Source: Dendrolimus kikuchii
Lineage: Eukaryota > Arthropoda > Insecta > Lepidoptera > Lasiocampidae
Assembly: GCA_019925095.2 (NCBI GenBank)
Contig: CM034401.1
Coordinates: forward strand, 3,565,838-3,629,837
Direction of reading: 5' to 3'
DNA length: 64,000 nucleotides
Positions 55,441 to 64,000 of the stretch are shown piece by piece (the stretch's first letter is position 1; each line of letters begins with the position of its first letter). Position numbers and translations under genes: made by a program. The notes under the pieces are model-generated. The model saw nothing but the letters and a program-made list of their open reading frames with translations, was not told the DNA's origin and made no database searches.

Positions 55441-57009
55441 CTAATTAGTATGAACAATGTGCGCGTGCGCCACATCGGCTGTCATAGAGCTTGCTAATTT
55501 AAGACGTCGACCTAATAAAATTACGTCACTTTATTTAGTGTTGCCAAGTGTTTATCGAAAGCCGAAATCTGTTGATTGTTATCTATCGATGATTGTCTGA
55601 GACGTTCGCATCTGTATCATTTGTTTCTATATCTTACTGACCGGTCATTTGCCTTAACCACCGGTTAAAACTTGACCTAAGTTCTACACAAATAATGTCA
55701 AAATTTAACCGATAGTAAGGTAAGTGAATGAACGATAAGATATAGAAACTGGCCATTGGTCGATCCGATCACATTATTGTGCATTTTTTTATGTCGATAT
55801 AAATAATTTCGTCGCTATATTTTTTTATTTATTGATTTGAGATAGTTACAAAAGAAGTTCGAGCTGGTGTAATATATAAAAGTATTGTAGAATTATTATA
55901 AGGTCTAGACTGAAACTCTAAATATGTCACTATAAATATTATTTGATAAATATTCATCTGATATTACATTATTCATTTCTGTCTTTCAATTTAGATGATG
56001 CAATCAAAGTGATTCACGTAAACACAAATTTATTCATTCAATGTCATCGCCTACTTTCATTAACAAATTGATTGAATTTGATTGAACAGGGTCATTAAGT
56101 TTTTGCTTAAATCTCACCAAAAATATTAAAAGGCAAAATCAATTTAATACTTATTATATATTAGTTTAAGTGTTTTAAGCAACCACAATTAACTGTAAAT
56201 GATATTAGAGATAAATTTGGATTTATTTAATTATCAGAAAACGTCTTATAATTTCGCAGACATAAGCGAAGTCTGTCTTACATGACCATTATATATTCGA
56301 AAACGTGGGTAGAGGTTGGCGCTGAAGAATGAAACCTCCTTGTCACATTACTTTTTTTTTAAATTTAGGTAATTATTCAATTAAGCCCATAATTTCGGTA
56401 TTTTTATAGTATATGTATTGGCAACACTACTTTTATCACTTTCTCGTAACCTTCAAAGAGTTTATAATAGAAATAATATGCCAGATATATTTTATTATTT
56501 TCATACGATAAATGCTTACATCATATTATATTGTTCTATGCGTAACAGATGTAAAATTTGTTTCAGGAATGTCGAAGTTTTTGATTTTAACCCTAATTAG
56601 AATATTAATATGAAAATGGTTTCGTTAGTTACCTTCTCATGATTTTAGATATGAAAAATCAAGCAAAGTTATTAAGAAAAGGTTTTGATGGTTCAATGGC
56701 GAAGACACTCGGGTCTCATGTGACGTGGATTTCAATCATGGTCAAGAAGTATGTATGGCTTATGGCCGGTTCCTATATCTTCCGACCGTTCATTTGCCTT
56801 ACTATTGTTTAAAATTTGACATAAGCTCCATACAAGCAATTTCAAAATTTAAGACGAAAATACACCAAAAAAGTATTATATAAGTAAAATTATTCCGTTT
56901 TTAATTTGATCAAGGGTTATGGGCCTAAAGCGGCCACTTTTGAAAAATCGCTTAATGAAATTAACGCGTGTGTTTATTTTGATACTTGTCAGATTCGAAA
57001 TATGCATGA
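55441..57009. other. AT-rich intron
   Basis: Two similar stretches, near 55630-55700 (tgaccggtcatttgcctta) and 56775-56840 (cgaccgttcatttgcctta), share ctccatacaagcaat/ctacacaaataatgtcaa-type text, suggesting another old repeat. No genes. Confidence 0.35.
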
Positions 57010-57393
57010 TCAATACAGACAATTAAAATTGAAGTGTCTGTTTGCAATGTCAAAGCAAAAGTTTTTTACATTCATACATACATAACTTCACGCCAGTTCC
57101 CTTGCGGGGTAGGCACGAACAACAGGGCGCCATTTAGGCTTATTCTTACACACCTCACTTGCTTCTTTGACATTCATAACTCTTGTCATGCAAAAGCTTT
57201 TTACTAAATGCATATGTGGTATTTATATCAAAAAACCAATTTAATTGTTTTTGTCTGTTTGGATGTTCCGGCTGATTTCTGAAACGACTTGACCGATTTT
57301 GACTGGACTTTCATTGGCAGACAGCTGATGTTATAAGCAGTAACTTAGGGTTCCGCGAAAAAAAATCCACGCGTAAGTCGCGGGCACAGCTAG
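57010..57393 (+). mobile_element. Helitron-like element Hel-4 carrying a LINE-B insertion
   Basis: A|TCAATACAGACAATTAAAATT at the start; agtcgcgggcacagCTAG|T at the end (CTAG 57390-57393). Internal gacttgaccgattttgactg and gatgttataagcagtaactt. LINE-B interrupts the word caaaagctttttactaaatg. Confidence 0.72.
57070..57189 (-). mobile_element. LINE-B fragment nested in a Helitron
   Basis: About 120 bp (tail, ARELA end, to tcttgtcat). Target duplication gcaaaagttttttac / gcaaaagctttttac (57055-57069, 57190-57204; 14 of 15). Compare uninterrupted Hel-4 at 13085-13110. Confidence 0.88.
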
Positions 57394-57513
57394 TTCGTAA
57401 TATTATTATTGAGTTTCATACTACACAGTTTTGACGTAAGTAAATTCAATCAATTTATATCATTGTATTATTTAGTTATTATTACATATTATACGAACAA
57501 AGAATTATACGAA

Positions 57514-57772
57514 AGAATGACTAAACAGATATACAATGCAAAAGTGGATGGATGCAGAAGTCGTGGAAGGCCACGACACACCTTCCATGATCAAATTGAT
57601 CGTGTACTAGCGGAGGGTGATGTCAGGAGCGTTAAGAACAGACGAGTGTGCATGACAAGAGTTATGAATGTCAAAGAAGCAAGTGAGGTGTGTAAGAATG
57701 GGCCTAAATGGCGCTCTGTTGTTCGTGCCTACCCCGCAAGGGAACTGGCGTGAAGTTATGTATCTATGTATG
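57514..57772 (+). mobile_element. LINE-B fragment
   Basis: agaatgactaaacagatata to the tail (tatctatgtatg). Right flank tatacgaacag; left flank has tatacgaaca (57490-57499) and tatacgaa (57506-57513), so the exact duplication is ambiguous. Open to ARELA*. Confidence 0.85.
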
Positions 57773-57775
57773 TAT

Positions 57776-57920
57776 ACGAACAGTATACCCGTCACGCTTG
57801 ACCAAGGCGGATTGAGGGGTTTGTCACATCGGTTATCTCGATGTACAGATTTCATTACTATGTTTTCGTTCATAATGTTATAGTTTGGGACGCGTGCTCT
57901 TACCGTTAAGCTACCACGGT
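57776..57920 (-). mobile_element. SINE S1 with internal deletion
   Basis: gaacagtatacccgtcacg, accaaggcgg, cacatcggttatctcgatgt, then directly atagtttgggacgcgtgctc and gctaccacgg. Box B and the middle are missing. Confidence 0.65.
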
Positions 57921-58204
57921 TTTTATATTAATATCCTAATGTAAACAAAACAAAAGCCACGGATTCAGTGCTACCGAACTAGGGACAAACGAAATGAGTG
58001 TATTTGTTAAAGTGGCAATACTATGTAAAAGTTTCTCCGCGGAATTCTGCAATCTCGCAGCTTGATTGATTCGGTAATTTATTACTTACAGCTCGATGGC
58101 AGCGATCTGAAATGGAATGTGCCAGTATTTACAGCCTTATTCCGTTATAAAAGTGTCTTTGTATTTCTAGAAATTTCAATATGACGTAACTTTACAATTC
58201 CGAC
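57921..58204. other. Intron
   Basis: Unique, moderate composition, nothing recognised. Confidence 0.3.
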
Positions 58205-58520
58205 CAGAAAGAAAAAAACAACACACATGGCACTAGATAGGACTATATATAAGTATAGATATAAGGCCAACACTGCACATGCACTTCCTCACAACACCAG
58301 CATGTAACAGATACACTCTACATTAGTATAAGTTTAGTATTAAAATTAGAATAAATTAATATAATAAGTTATTATTAAGGTACACCAAAACAGAAAAATT
58401 ACTACATATAATGTCACATACACTAACAAAAATAAACAATAAGCGTGTACGGAGTCTCAAATTTTTCATAGAAATTAAGTATTAAAAAAGGGTACGGAAC
58501 TCGAGTCCGTAGAGATATAT
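58205..58520 (-). repeat. Dispersed repeat, family J
   Basis: Inverted relative to 53456-53825; both end at the ggactcgagt(t)ccgta word. High similarity at the 5' third (cacatggcactagatagga ... caacaccagcatgtaac). Confidence 0.65.
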
Positions 58521-58761
58521 ATAATAATAAAAAAATAAAAATAAAAATTCCAACCAGAGCTCGCTCTTCTAATCTCTCTTTCTTTTCCATACATCTCTAT
58601 TCTGGCACACGTCCTATGTCACACCACAAATCATTTGGTTCAATTGAAGCAAATGATGTGAATTGTGAATTTCATAACAACCACAGAATTCTCCGTTGTA
58701 TATTACTGGCAACACATGCGAATCATGTTTATCTGGGGCAATACAATATGTCTGTCTAACT
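58521..58761. other. Intron
   Basis: Short unique stretch; nothing recognised. Confidence 0.3.
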
Positions 58762-59363
58762 ATCCGTACAAGAACGGAGAAATAATACAATTTCCTGCAA
58801 CCGGACGGTCTGTCGTAAGAGGTGACAAAATAACCCACAGCCAGGTGGTATTTGCCCATCTCGATGGCTACCACCCCAAGTCTAGAGTATACAACCACAA
58901 CAACCTTGAGTTGTGTTCCGGCGTTAGTGGACAGGTTTCAGTAGCTCTTTAGAGCGCAGCAGCACATTGGTAGCACCTTTTGTGTTGCAAATGTCTATAA
59001 GCGATGGTAACTGCTTTCTATCAGGTAGGTCAACTGCTGCCGTGGTTCGGGCATGTGGAAAGAATGCATGATGAAAGAATGACTAAACAGATATACAATG
59101 CAAAAGTGGATGGATGCAGAAATCGTGGAAGGCCACGACACAGCTTCCATGATCAAATTGATCGTGTACTAGCAGAAGGTGATGTCAGGAGCCTTAAGAA
59201 CAGACGAGTGTGCATGACAAGAGTTATGAATGTCAAAGAAGCAAGTGAGGTGTGTAAGAATAAGCCTAAATGGCGCTCTGCTGTTCGTGCCTACCCCGCA
59301 AGGGAACTGGCGTGAAGTTATGTATGTATGTAGGTCAACTGCTTGTTGAACTCATGCAATAAA
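58762..59363 (+). mobile_element. Repeat A split by a LINE-B insertion
   Basis: atccgtacaagaacggag up to ctttctatcaggtaggtcaactgct (59038), resuming after LINE-B at taggtcaactgcttgttgaa and ending ctcatgcaataaaaa. An older, diverged repeat A copy. Confidence 0.8.
59039..59330 (+). mobile_element. LINE-B nested in repeat A
   Basis: gccgtggttcgggcatgtgg to the tail. Duplication taggtcaactgct at 59026-59038 and 59331-59343. Uninterrupted frame WFGHVERMHDERMTKQIYN... to AYPARELA*. Confidence 0.9.
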
Positions 59364-59574
59364 AATATGTATATGTATTATACATATTGTTGTATTATAC
59401 TAACATTGTTTTTCCTATAAAAATCGTTTTGATACAACACGACACGATTTTTGCCGACTTATCACGTCATAAGTTTGTACAAGTAAAATAAGATTTTTTT
59501 TTTATTATTGTTATAACAGTAATTAAAATTATTGCTGATGTTCTAATACTTTAACAGTAATTATGTTATATAAT

Positions 59575-59707
59575 ATACCAAGACATACAAAGAGCCTAAA
59601 AATTAATAACCCAGACACAGAAAAGAAAAAAACAACACACATGGCACTAGATAGGACAATATATACAAGGCCCACACTGCACAAGCACTTCCTCACAACA
59701 CCAGCAT
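59575..59707 (-). repeat. Family J fragment
   Basis: caaagagcctaaaaattaat to cctcacaacaccagcatta, ending at a repeat A copy. Confidence 0.6.
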
Positions 59708-59708
59708 T

Positions 59709-59898
59709 ATTTTTTTTATTGCAGGAGTTTAGCAGACAGGCAGACGGCCCACTTGATGAAAAGCGGTTACTATCGCCTATGGACATTTGCAACACTAAAG
59801 TTGCTACAAATGCGCTGCTGCTCTCTTAAGGGAGACTGGAACCTGGTCACTAATGCCGGAACACAACTCAAGGTTGTTATGGCGACATACTCTAGACC
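59709..59898 (-). mobile_element. Repeat A, truncated, at the edge of family J
   Basis: ttttttattgcaggagttta to gacatactctagacca. The other half of family J does not reappear afterwards, so the junction is not a simple insertion. Confidence 0.75.
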
Positions 59899-60439
59899 AT
59901 TAATCTTTTTAAGATTGATTATTGTGGCCAGTGTATATATATTATTCAAAGCTTTCTTTCAGACACCCGTAGTTTAATATTATCCTCGATACTTAGCTTA
60001 TCTTAAATCTAGAGAAGACAAGTTGATTTGAAATTTGTTCACGTAACTAGTAATTTTTTGCGAAACGTGACCATGTCCAATCATCAGTGCTCCGAAATAA
60101 TTAAAACTAAATATCACTAAAGATAACTAAGAGGCCACTGTCTCGACTATTGTTAAACGCATTGTTAAATACTTTGTTCTGGTTTCCCATCGTAGTGATT
60201 TGGTTTGTCACCAGGCGATTAGTCTCACTTCAGATTGTAGGGTTAATGTACATTAGGCTACTACTCGGCAACAAGCGGGTCGCTGCTGGCGGAGACTGCA
60301 GAAGACAAATATAAAATGTAAGATCCTTAATAAGAAATCTCTCCTAGAGTCACGTATAAACTCGCTCAGTCATAAGAGTAACTTCGAACATGTAGGTACT
60401 TTACAAACAACTTTCGCTTCATCTATTTTCATTAACCTC
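59899..60439. other. Intron
   Basis: 60240-60300 has a GC-rich word (caagcgggtcgctgctggcg). No gene recognised. Confidence 0.3.
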
Positions 60440-60640
60440 TAACATGCACGTTTATTTAAATTGCTTTTTACCTGATCTTTCTTTAACATTTCTGCTATTT
60501 GATCATGGTGAATATCTCGATCTACAGCTACCAACTCTATTATTCACAATGCTGTCATACACTTATATTGTGATTCTACTTTCATCCATTCTCTCTACAT
60601 GTCCAAACCGCCTAAACATTCTTTTACTGTTGTATATTGC
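60440..60640 (-). pseudogene. LINE C-terminal relic related to LINE-B
   Basis: The minus strand, with stops, reads RMFRRFGHVERMDESRIT then VYDSIVNNRVGSCRSRYSP and DQIAEMLK-like text, matching the layout WFGHVERM / KQIYNAKVDG / DQI of LINE-B but strongly diverged. Confidence 0.5.
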
Positions 60641-61129
60641 CTTGTAATATGCAACTATACTGAAGATTAAACTTAGTTATTCTAATAAATCTATCAACAG
60701 CAGTTACAACTGTTTAATTTAAAAACTTAGCAACTAAAGTTGCTTTTTAAATGTGGTTTAGTGTATTCATTGTCTTATTGGGCATTTGCCAATGTTTTGT
60801 TGTTGTCAAAACATTTATTTAAACATTTCATTACTATATAATACTAATTATTTTCTCCTCCTAAGCTTAATAAATATCTAGTATTGAAATAGCATGTCCT
60901 TGAAGTCGATGGCATTTTTGTGCTATATTGTAAAATTTCTCTTCAAACACTTGTTACATTTTGAAATGCACAGCTGTTGTTGTATTTATTACCTAAATTT
61001 CTACACGATACATTTTTTTGTTTTATCAAAAATCTACATTTTATTGATTAGAACAATCATCAATCTTTATGGTGAGAGATTTTTATTAAAGTCGCTTACT
61101 CTTTCTTTTCTTCTCCTTAATCTTGAGTG
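60641..61129. other. AT-rich intron
   Basis: Part of a longer open frame (60894-61277) that runs into LINE-B; not a gene. Confidence 0.3.
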
Positions 61130-61140
61130 GTGGAATCATA

Positions 61141-61301
61141 CATACATAACTTCACGCCAGTTCTCTTGCGGAGTAGGCACTAACAACAGAGCGCCATTCA
61201 CTTGCTTCTTTCACATTCATAACTCTTGTCATGCACGCTCGTCTGTTCTTAAGGCTCCTGACATCACCTTCTGCTAGTACACGATCAATTTGATCATGGT
61301 T
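61141..61301 (-). mobile_element. LINE-B fragment with 11-bp target duplication
   Basis: Tail catacata at the left, to ctagtacacgatcaatttga at the right. gtggaatcata at 61130-61140 and 61302-61312. A 21-bp internal deletion removes the NKPKW region. Confidence 0.87.
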
Positions 61302-61312
61302 GTGGAATCATA

Positions 61313-61908
61313 ACAACAAATTGCATAGAATATGCAATAGGTGTACTAATAGATATACATAAAGGTCTGGGCGACTCTTCGTCAACAACTGGGCTGCTCA
61401 GTGTGTGTTAGCACTTAGATAGTTTAGATTTGATACTATTCGATTTGTCGCGCCTCTAAATTGTAAAGTATCGATCTTATTCGATACACATTTTTGTGCG
61501 CAATGACCGTTTCATCTGATTCTTTGTGGTCACATTCCAATGCTCGGTTGAGTGGCGATCCGCTTCGAAAAGATTGATTTTTACTAACGAACAGCTTAAA
61601 TAGATTTAACAAGTGTCAGTGACGGTGCAACATTGGTTTTCATCTTTTTTTTTTGCGGTTCAAGAAACTCACATTTGTCTTAAAAGTAATAATGTGACAA
61701 GTTGTAGTAAATTAAGTGCAACATATTCATTCATAATACACATTTAAATATGCTGTTTAATTATTTTCTACGATTCATATAGCTACACAAATGAAAGACA
61801 TCTTATTTACGAGAAGAATTGAAAAACGATTCATTTTTGTTAGAATACAAAGACGCGCTTGTAGCAAGTCTGTATTCTGACATTGCTACACTAGAGTTGT
61901 ATCCAAAG
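61313..61908. other. Intron
   Basis: Unique, AT-rich; no genes recognised. Confidence 0.3.
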
Positions 61909-62225
61909 TGTTTTTTTTTTTATTATTGCAGGAGATCAGCAGACAGGCAGACGGCCCACTTAATGGAAAGCGGTTACCATCGCCTATGGACATTTGTAAC
62001 ACCGAAGTTGCTACAAATGCGCTGCTGCTCTCTTAGGGGAGACTGGAACCTGGTCACTAATGCCGGAACACAACTCAAGGTTGTTTTGGCGACATACTTT
62101 AGACCAGGGGTGGTAGCCATCCAGTCGGGCAAGTGCCCTACCACCTGGCTGTGGGTTGTTAAGTCGCCTCTTACGACAGGCCACCCGGCCGCAGGAAATT
62201 TTATTCTTTCTCCGTTCCTGCACAG
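61909..62225 (-). mobile_element. Repeat A, full-length copy
   Basis: tattattgcaggagatcagc to tctttctccgttcctgcac, with all conserved blocks. Its open frame (part of 61819-62313) is incidental. Confidence 0.82.
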
Positions 62226-62455
62226 AATACAACATTTGTTAAAAAGTTCCATATTCTATTACGATTGGAAACGTTTGTGGGATAACGAGACGAAAGTTAA
62301 ACTTTACATTTAGTTTTAAAGTGTCTACTTTTGTTTTTTTTCAGAAATCAAATGTATCTAATTATAAATAAACGAAGTTATAAATAAATTAAACTATACA
62401 ATAAATTAAACTAAAAATAAACTATATATACAAACTAAAATTAAAGTATAAAATC
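62226..62455. other. AT-rich intron
   Basis: Nothing recognised. Confidence 0.3.
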
Positions 62456-62606
62456 TAGTTCTAGACCGCTGTCAGTCGGAAACGTGCCCAAAAGACTGGC
62501 CACATTGCCTCTCTGAATAGCAATGCTGATGCGTTCGAGGTATAAACCAGTCTTTTGGTCACGTGAGACATCCACCAGACGTTTGACTATGTCCCGATAA
62601 AGCTTG
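62456..62606 (-). pseudogene. TE-derived ORF end, 'IAIQRGN' family
   Basis: The minus strand is open for ~50 codons: LYRDIVKRLVDVSRDQ, then YLERISIAIQRGNVASLLGT and FPTDSGLELD. The same motif is at 63091-63219. It recurs, as far as I remember, in lepidopteran repeat-derived proteins. No start codon in frame nearby. Confidence 0.45.
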
Positions 62607-63090
62607 TTTTAAAGTATTGTATTACTCATAATCTTAGAACTATGCTGGTTGAATCTGAAGCGATAATTTTTCACATCCATCACAAATAGATGCAAAAAAA
62701 CAAAGGCTAGCAATTTTAATTGCTTTATAAAACCAAGAAACGAATTATTCAAAAGTTTCCCCATAAGAAACCTTTCACAAGCCATTAATGCCGATACCCC
62801 GACCCCCTAAAGAGTTGGAAACACGAAATGGAATTACGCACTCCCCTAAAAGTCGCCATTACGGTTTTAAGTAATAATTTCTTACGCAGTTCAATACTTT
62901 ACAGTTTCCTGTAAATCATATTTGACTGTTTCGTAACGGAAATAGCAATAATAGGGTAGTTCATAATTAAATTAAACTTTTCATCTTTTATAACAAAACG
63001 CCAAAGACGTATAGATTTTGTACAACTTCGTAACTAAACGATTCAGATGGCGTTTTATTTGTTAGTCAATCAGATATTAAAATCATTTTA
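62607..63090. other. Intron
   Basis: Unique, AT-rich; nothing recognised. Confidence 0.3.
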
Positions 63091-63219
63091 TCAAGATCTT
63101 TCAAGGCGATTGAAAAAAGTCTGGCCTATATTGGGCACAGGATTAGCGTTGCCATACAACGTGGGAATGCCGCCAGCATTTCGGGAACGCTCCCCACCGA
63201 CAGCGATCTGGGCATTTAA
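63091..63219 (+). pseudogene. TE-derived ORF end, 'VAIQRGN' family
   Basis: Plus strand SFKAIEKSLAYIGHRISVAI, QRGNAASISGTLPTDSDLGI, stop. Same C-terminal motif (RISxAIQRGNxAS.xGTxPTDS) as 62456-62606 in opposite orientation, about 480 bp away. Confidence 0.45.
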
Positions 63220-63332
63220 TTTTTTTTTGTAGTGTAGTCTAATTTTTAAAATATTATAGTTTCTAAGTTAGTTTAATTTTTCATAAAACTTAAATTTCTT
63301 TTCTCAGAATATTTTTAGCAAGAAGCTTCGAA
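63220..63332. other. Intron spacer
   Basis: Short AT-rich spacer. Confidence 0.3.
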
Positions 63333-63600
63333 GTCGTGATAGCGCACTCGTCCGAAACTCCAAGGGCGCGGGTTTGAATCCTGACCCGATACATGCACCA
63401 CTTAGGCAGTTTTCTGACCTAATGTGCATATTGTTACAATTACCACGTGCTAAAAACGGTGAAGGATAACATCGTAATGAAACATTGCACATCGAGATAA
63501 CCGATGTGTCAAACCCATCAGCCGCCTTGGAGAAACGATAGACTGTCCGTTCCTCAATAGTGGGAGGCCCGAGCCCAGCAGTGAGACGTTTATAAGCTGC
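63333..63600 (+). mobile_element. tRNA-derived SINE, family S1, full-length
   Basis: tRNA-like head gtcgtgatagcgcactcgtc (box A-like) and box B ggtttgaatcc (63371-63381). Then the body: gtgcatattgttacaattac, cacgtgctaaaaacggtgaa, gagataaccgatgtgtcaaa and gtgggaggcccgagcccagc, ending gacgtttataagctg. The best copy of the family here; transcribed by RNA polymerase III if active. Confidence 0.78.
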
Positions 63601-63847
63601 TTTTTTATATATTATATTATAATATTTAGAAAGTAAGATAAGAGCATCGAATTTTAGCCTCCGCTCTTTTATGCGAAATTATATTTTGACTTTATTGTAA
63701 CATAAAATACTTAAAATATAGGGCTAATAACAGTTTTTTTTATTTAATTTTACAGAACAAACTAATTTCGTGCAAGCAACATTAACATAATAATAAGTAG
63801 ATGTATATACGAGTTAATAGATACATACTAAAACATCACAATACACA

Positions 63848-64000
63848 GCCTCCGTGGTTGAGCGAGCTAAGCTTTTGTCAGCTTACCTCACTGTAACACA
63901 GAGGGTCCGGGTTCGATTCCTGATATAGTAAATTTAGGAAACGAATTTTCTCCGTTATTTACTATGAGCTAGGTGTCTGGGATCGGCCCCAGAGTCCGTT
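63848..64000 (+). mobile_element. tRNA-derived SINE, family S2 (cut by window end)
   Basis: gcctccgtggttgagcgagc (box A-like) and box B ggttcgattcc (63910-63920), then taaatttaggaaacgaattt, tactatgagctaggtgtctg and ggatcggccccagagtccgt. The rest lies beyond 64000. Confidence 0.75.

Larger units (their letters stand above)
2524..64000 (-). other. Long dac intron upstream of the exon (continues past window)
   Basis: Inferred from the acceptor at 2524-2525 and the absence of any other convincing exon in the remaining 61 kb. The space is filled by TE copies and AT-rich unique DNA. dac genes of insects commonly carry very long introns with enhancers. Nested genes cannot be excluded, but no ORF here has recognisable host homology. 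Confidence 0.55.

Noticed and set aside
61819..62313. 164-codon plus-strand ORF, longest in the window
   Set aside because: Mostly the repeat A copy at 61909-62225 read through; the same peptide arises at every repeat A copy.
63333..63600. tRNA gene
   Set aside because: Box A and box B are present but no tRNA cloverleaf can be closed, and the sequence continues into a repeated SINE body.
63848..63925. tRNA gene near the right end
   Set aside because: tRNA-like only in the promoter boxes; followed by the S2 SINE body seen elsewhere.

Overview
The window is insect nuclear DNA, almost certainly from a moth or butterfly. It is AT-rich, has no operon-like coding, and is crowded with short transposable-element (TE) copies whose ends look lepidopteran: Helitron-type termini (TC start, hairpin, CTAG end, A^T target), tRNA-derived SINEs, MITEs with terminal inverted repeats (TIRs), and 5'-truncated non-LTR retrotransposons. 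No element has an intact transposase or reverse transcriptase; every long open reading frame either lies in a repeat or is unrecognisable.

One host coding feature is recognisable: a 140-bp internal exon on the minus strand at 2384-2523. It has clean splice sites and encodes a peptide containing SRPGRPPKR and ending LDNGEYSPYENGHMS. I read this as the dachshund (dac) exon just after the Ski/Sno-type DNA-binding domain. If so, 1-2383 is the downstream intron, and everything from 2524 to 64000 is a dac intron of more than 61 kb whose upstream exon lies beyond the window.

Layout. 1-2.4 kb: a Helitron-like element and a solo LTR, then the exon. 3.9-5.0 kb: a tandem array of three ~195-bp units plus two strong hairpins. 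5-8 kb: Helitron-like elements. 8-31 kb: alternating copies of a ~320-bp A-tailed repeat (called repeat A), a recent 5'-truncated LINE with a GTAT-type tail (LINE-B), SINEs, MITEs and LINE relics. The 19.6-20.9 kb stretch holds patchwork repeat copies. 31-40 kb: AT-rich intron, three further MITE families and a SINE nested in a LINE relic. 40-48 kb: dense LINE-B and repeat A, a fold-back element and a GC-rich island. 48-51.4 kb: a TE-poor stretch that could hold dac cis-regulatory DNA. 51.4-64 kb: nested retroelements, including a solo LTR inside a MITE-like repeat and LINE-B inside a Helitron and inside repeat A.

The notable observations are about genome dynamics. At least 16 LINE-B copies occur, most with target-site duplications (TSDs), one only 50 bp long. 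One LINE-B copy is interleaved with repeat A sequence. Repeat A offers splice-acceptor-like sites in the dac sense direction. Several foldback structures do not match anything I can name. I found no clearly new multi-gene system.
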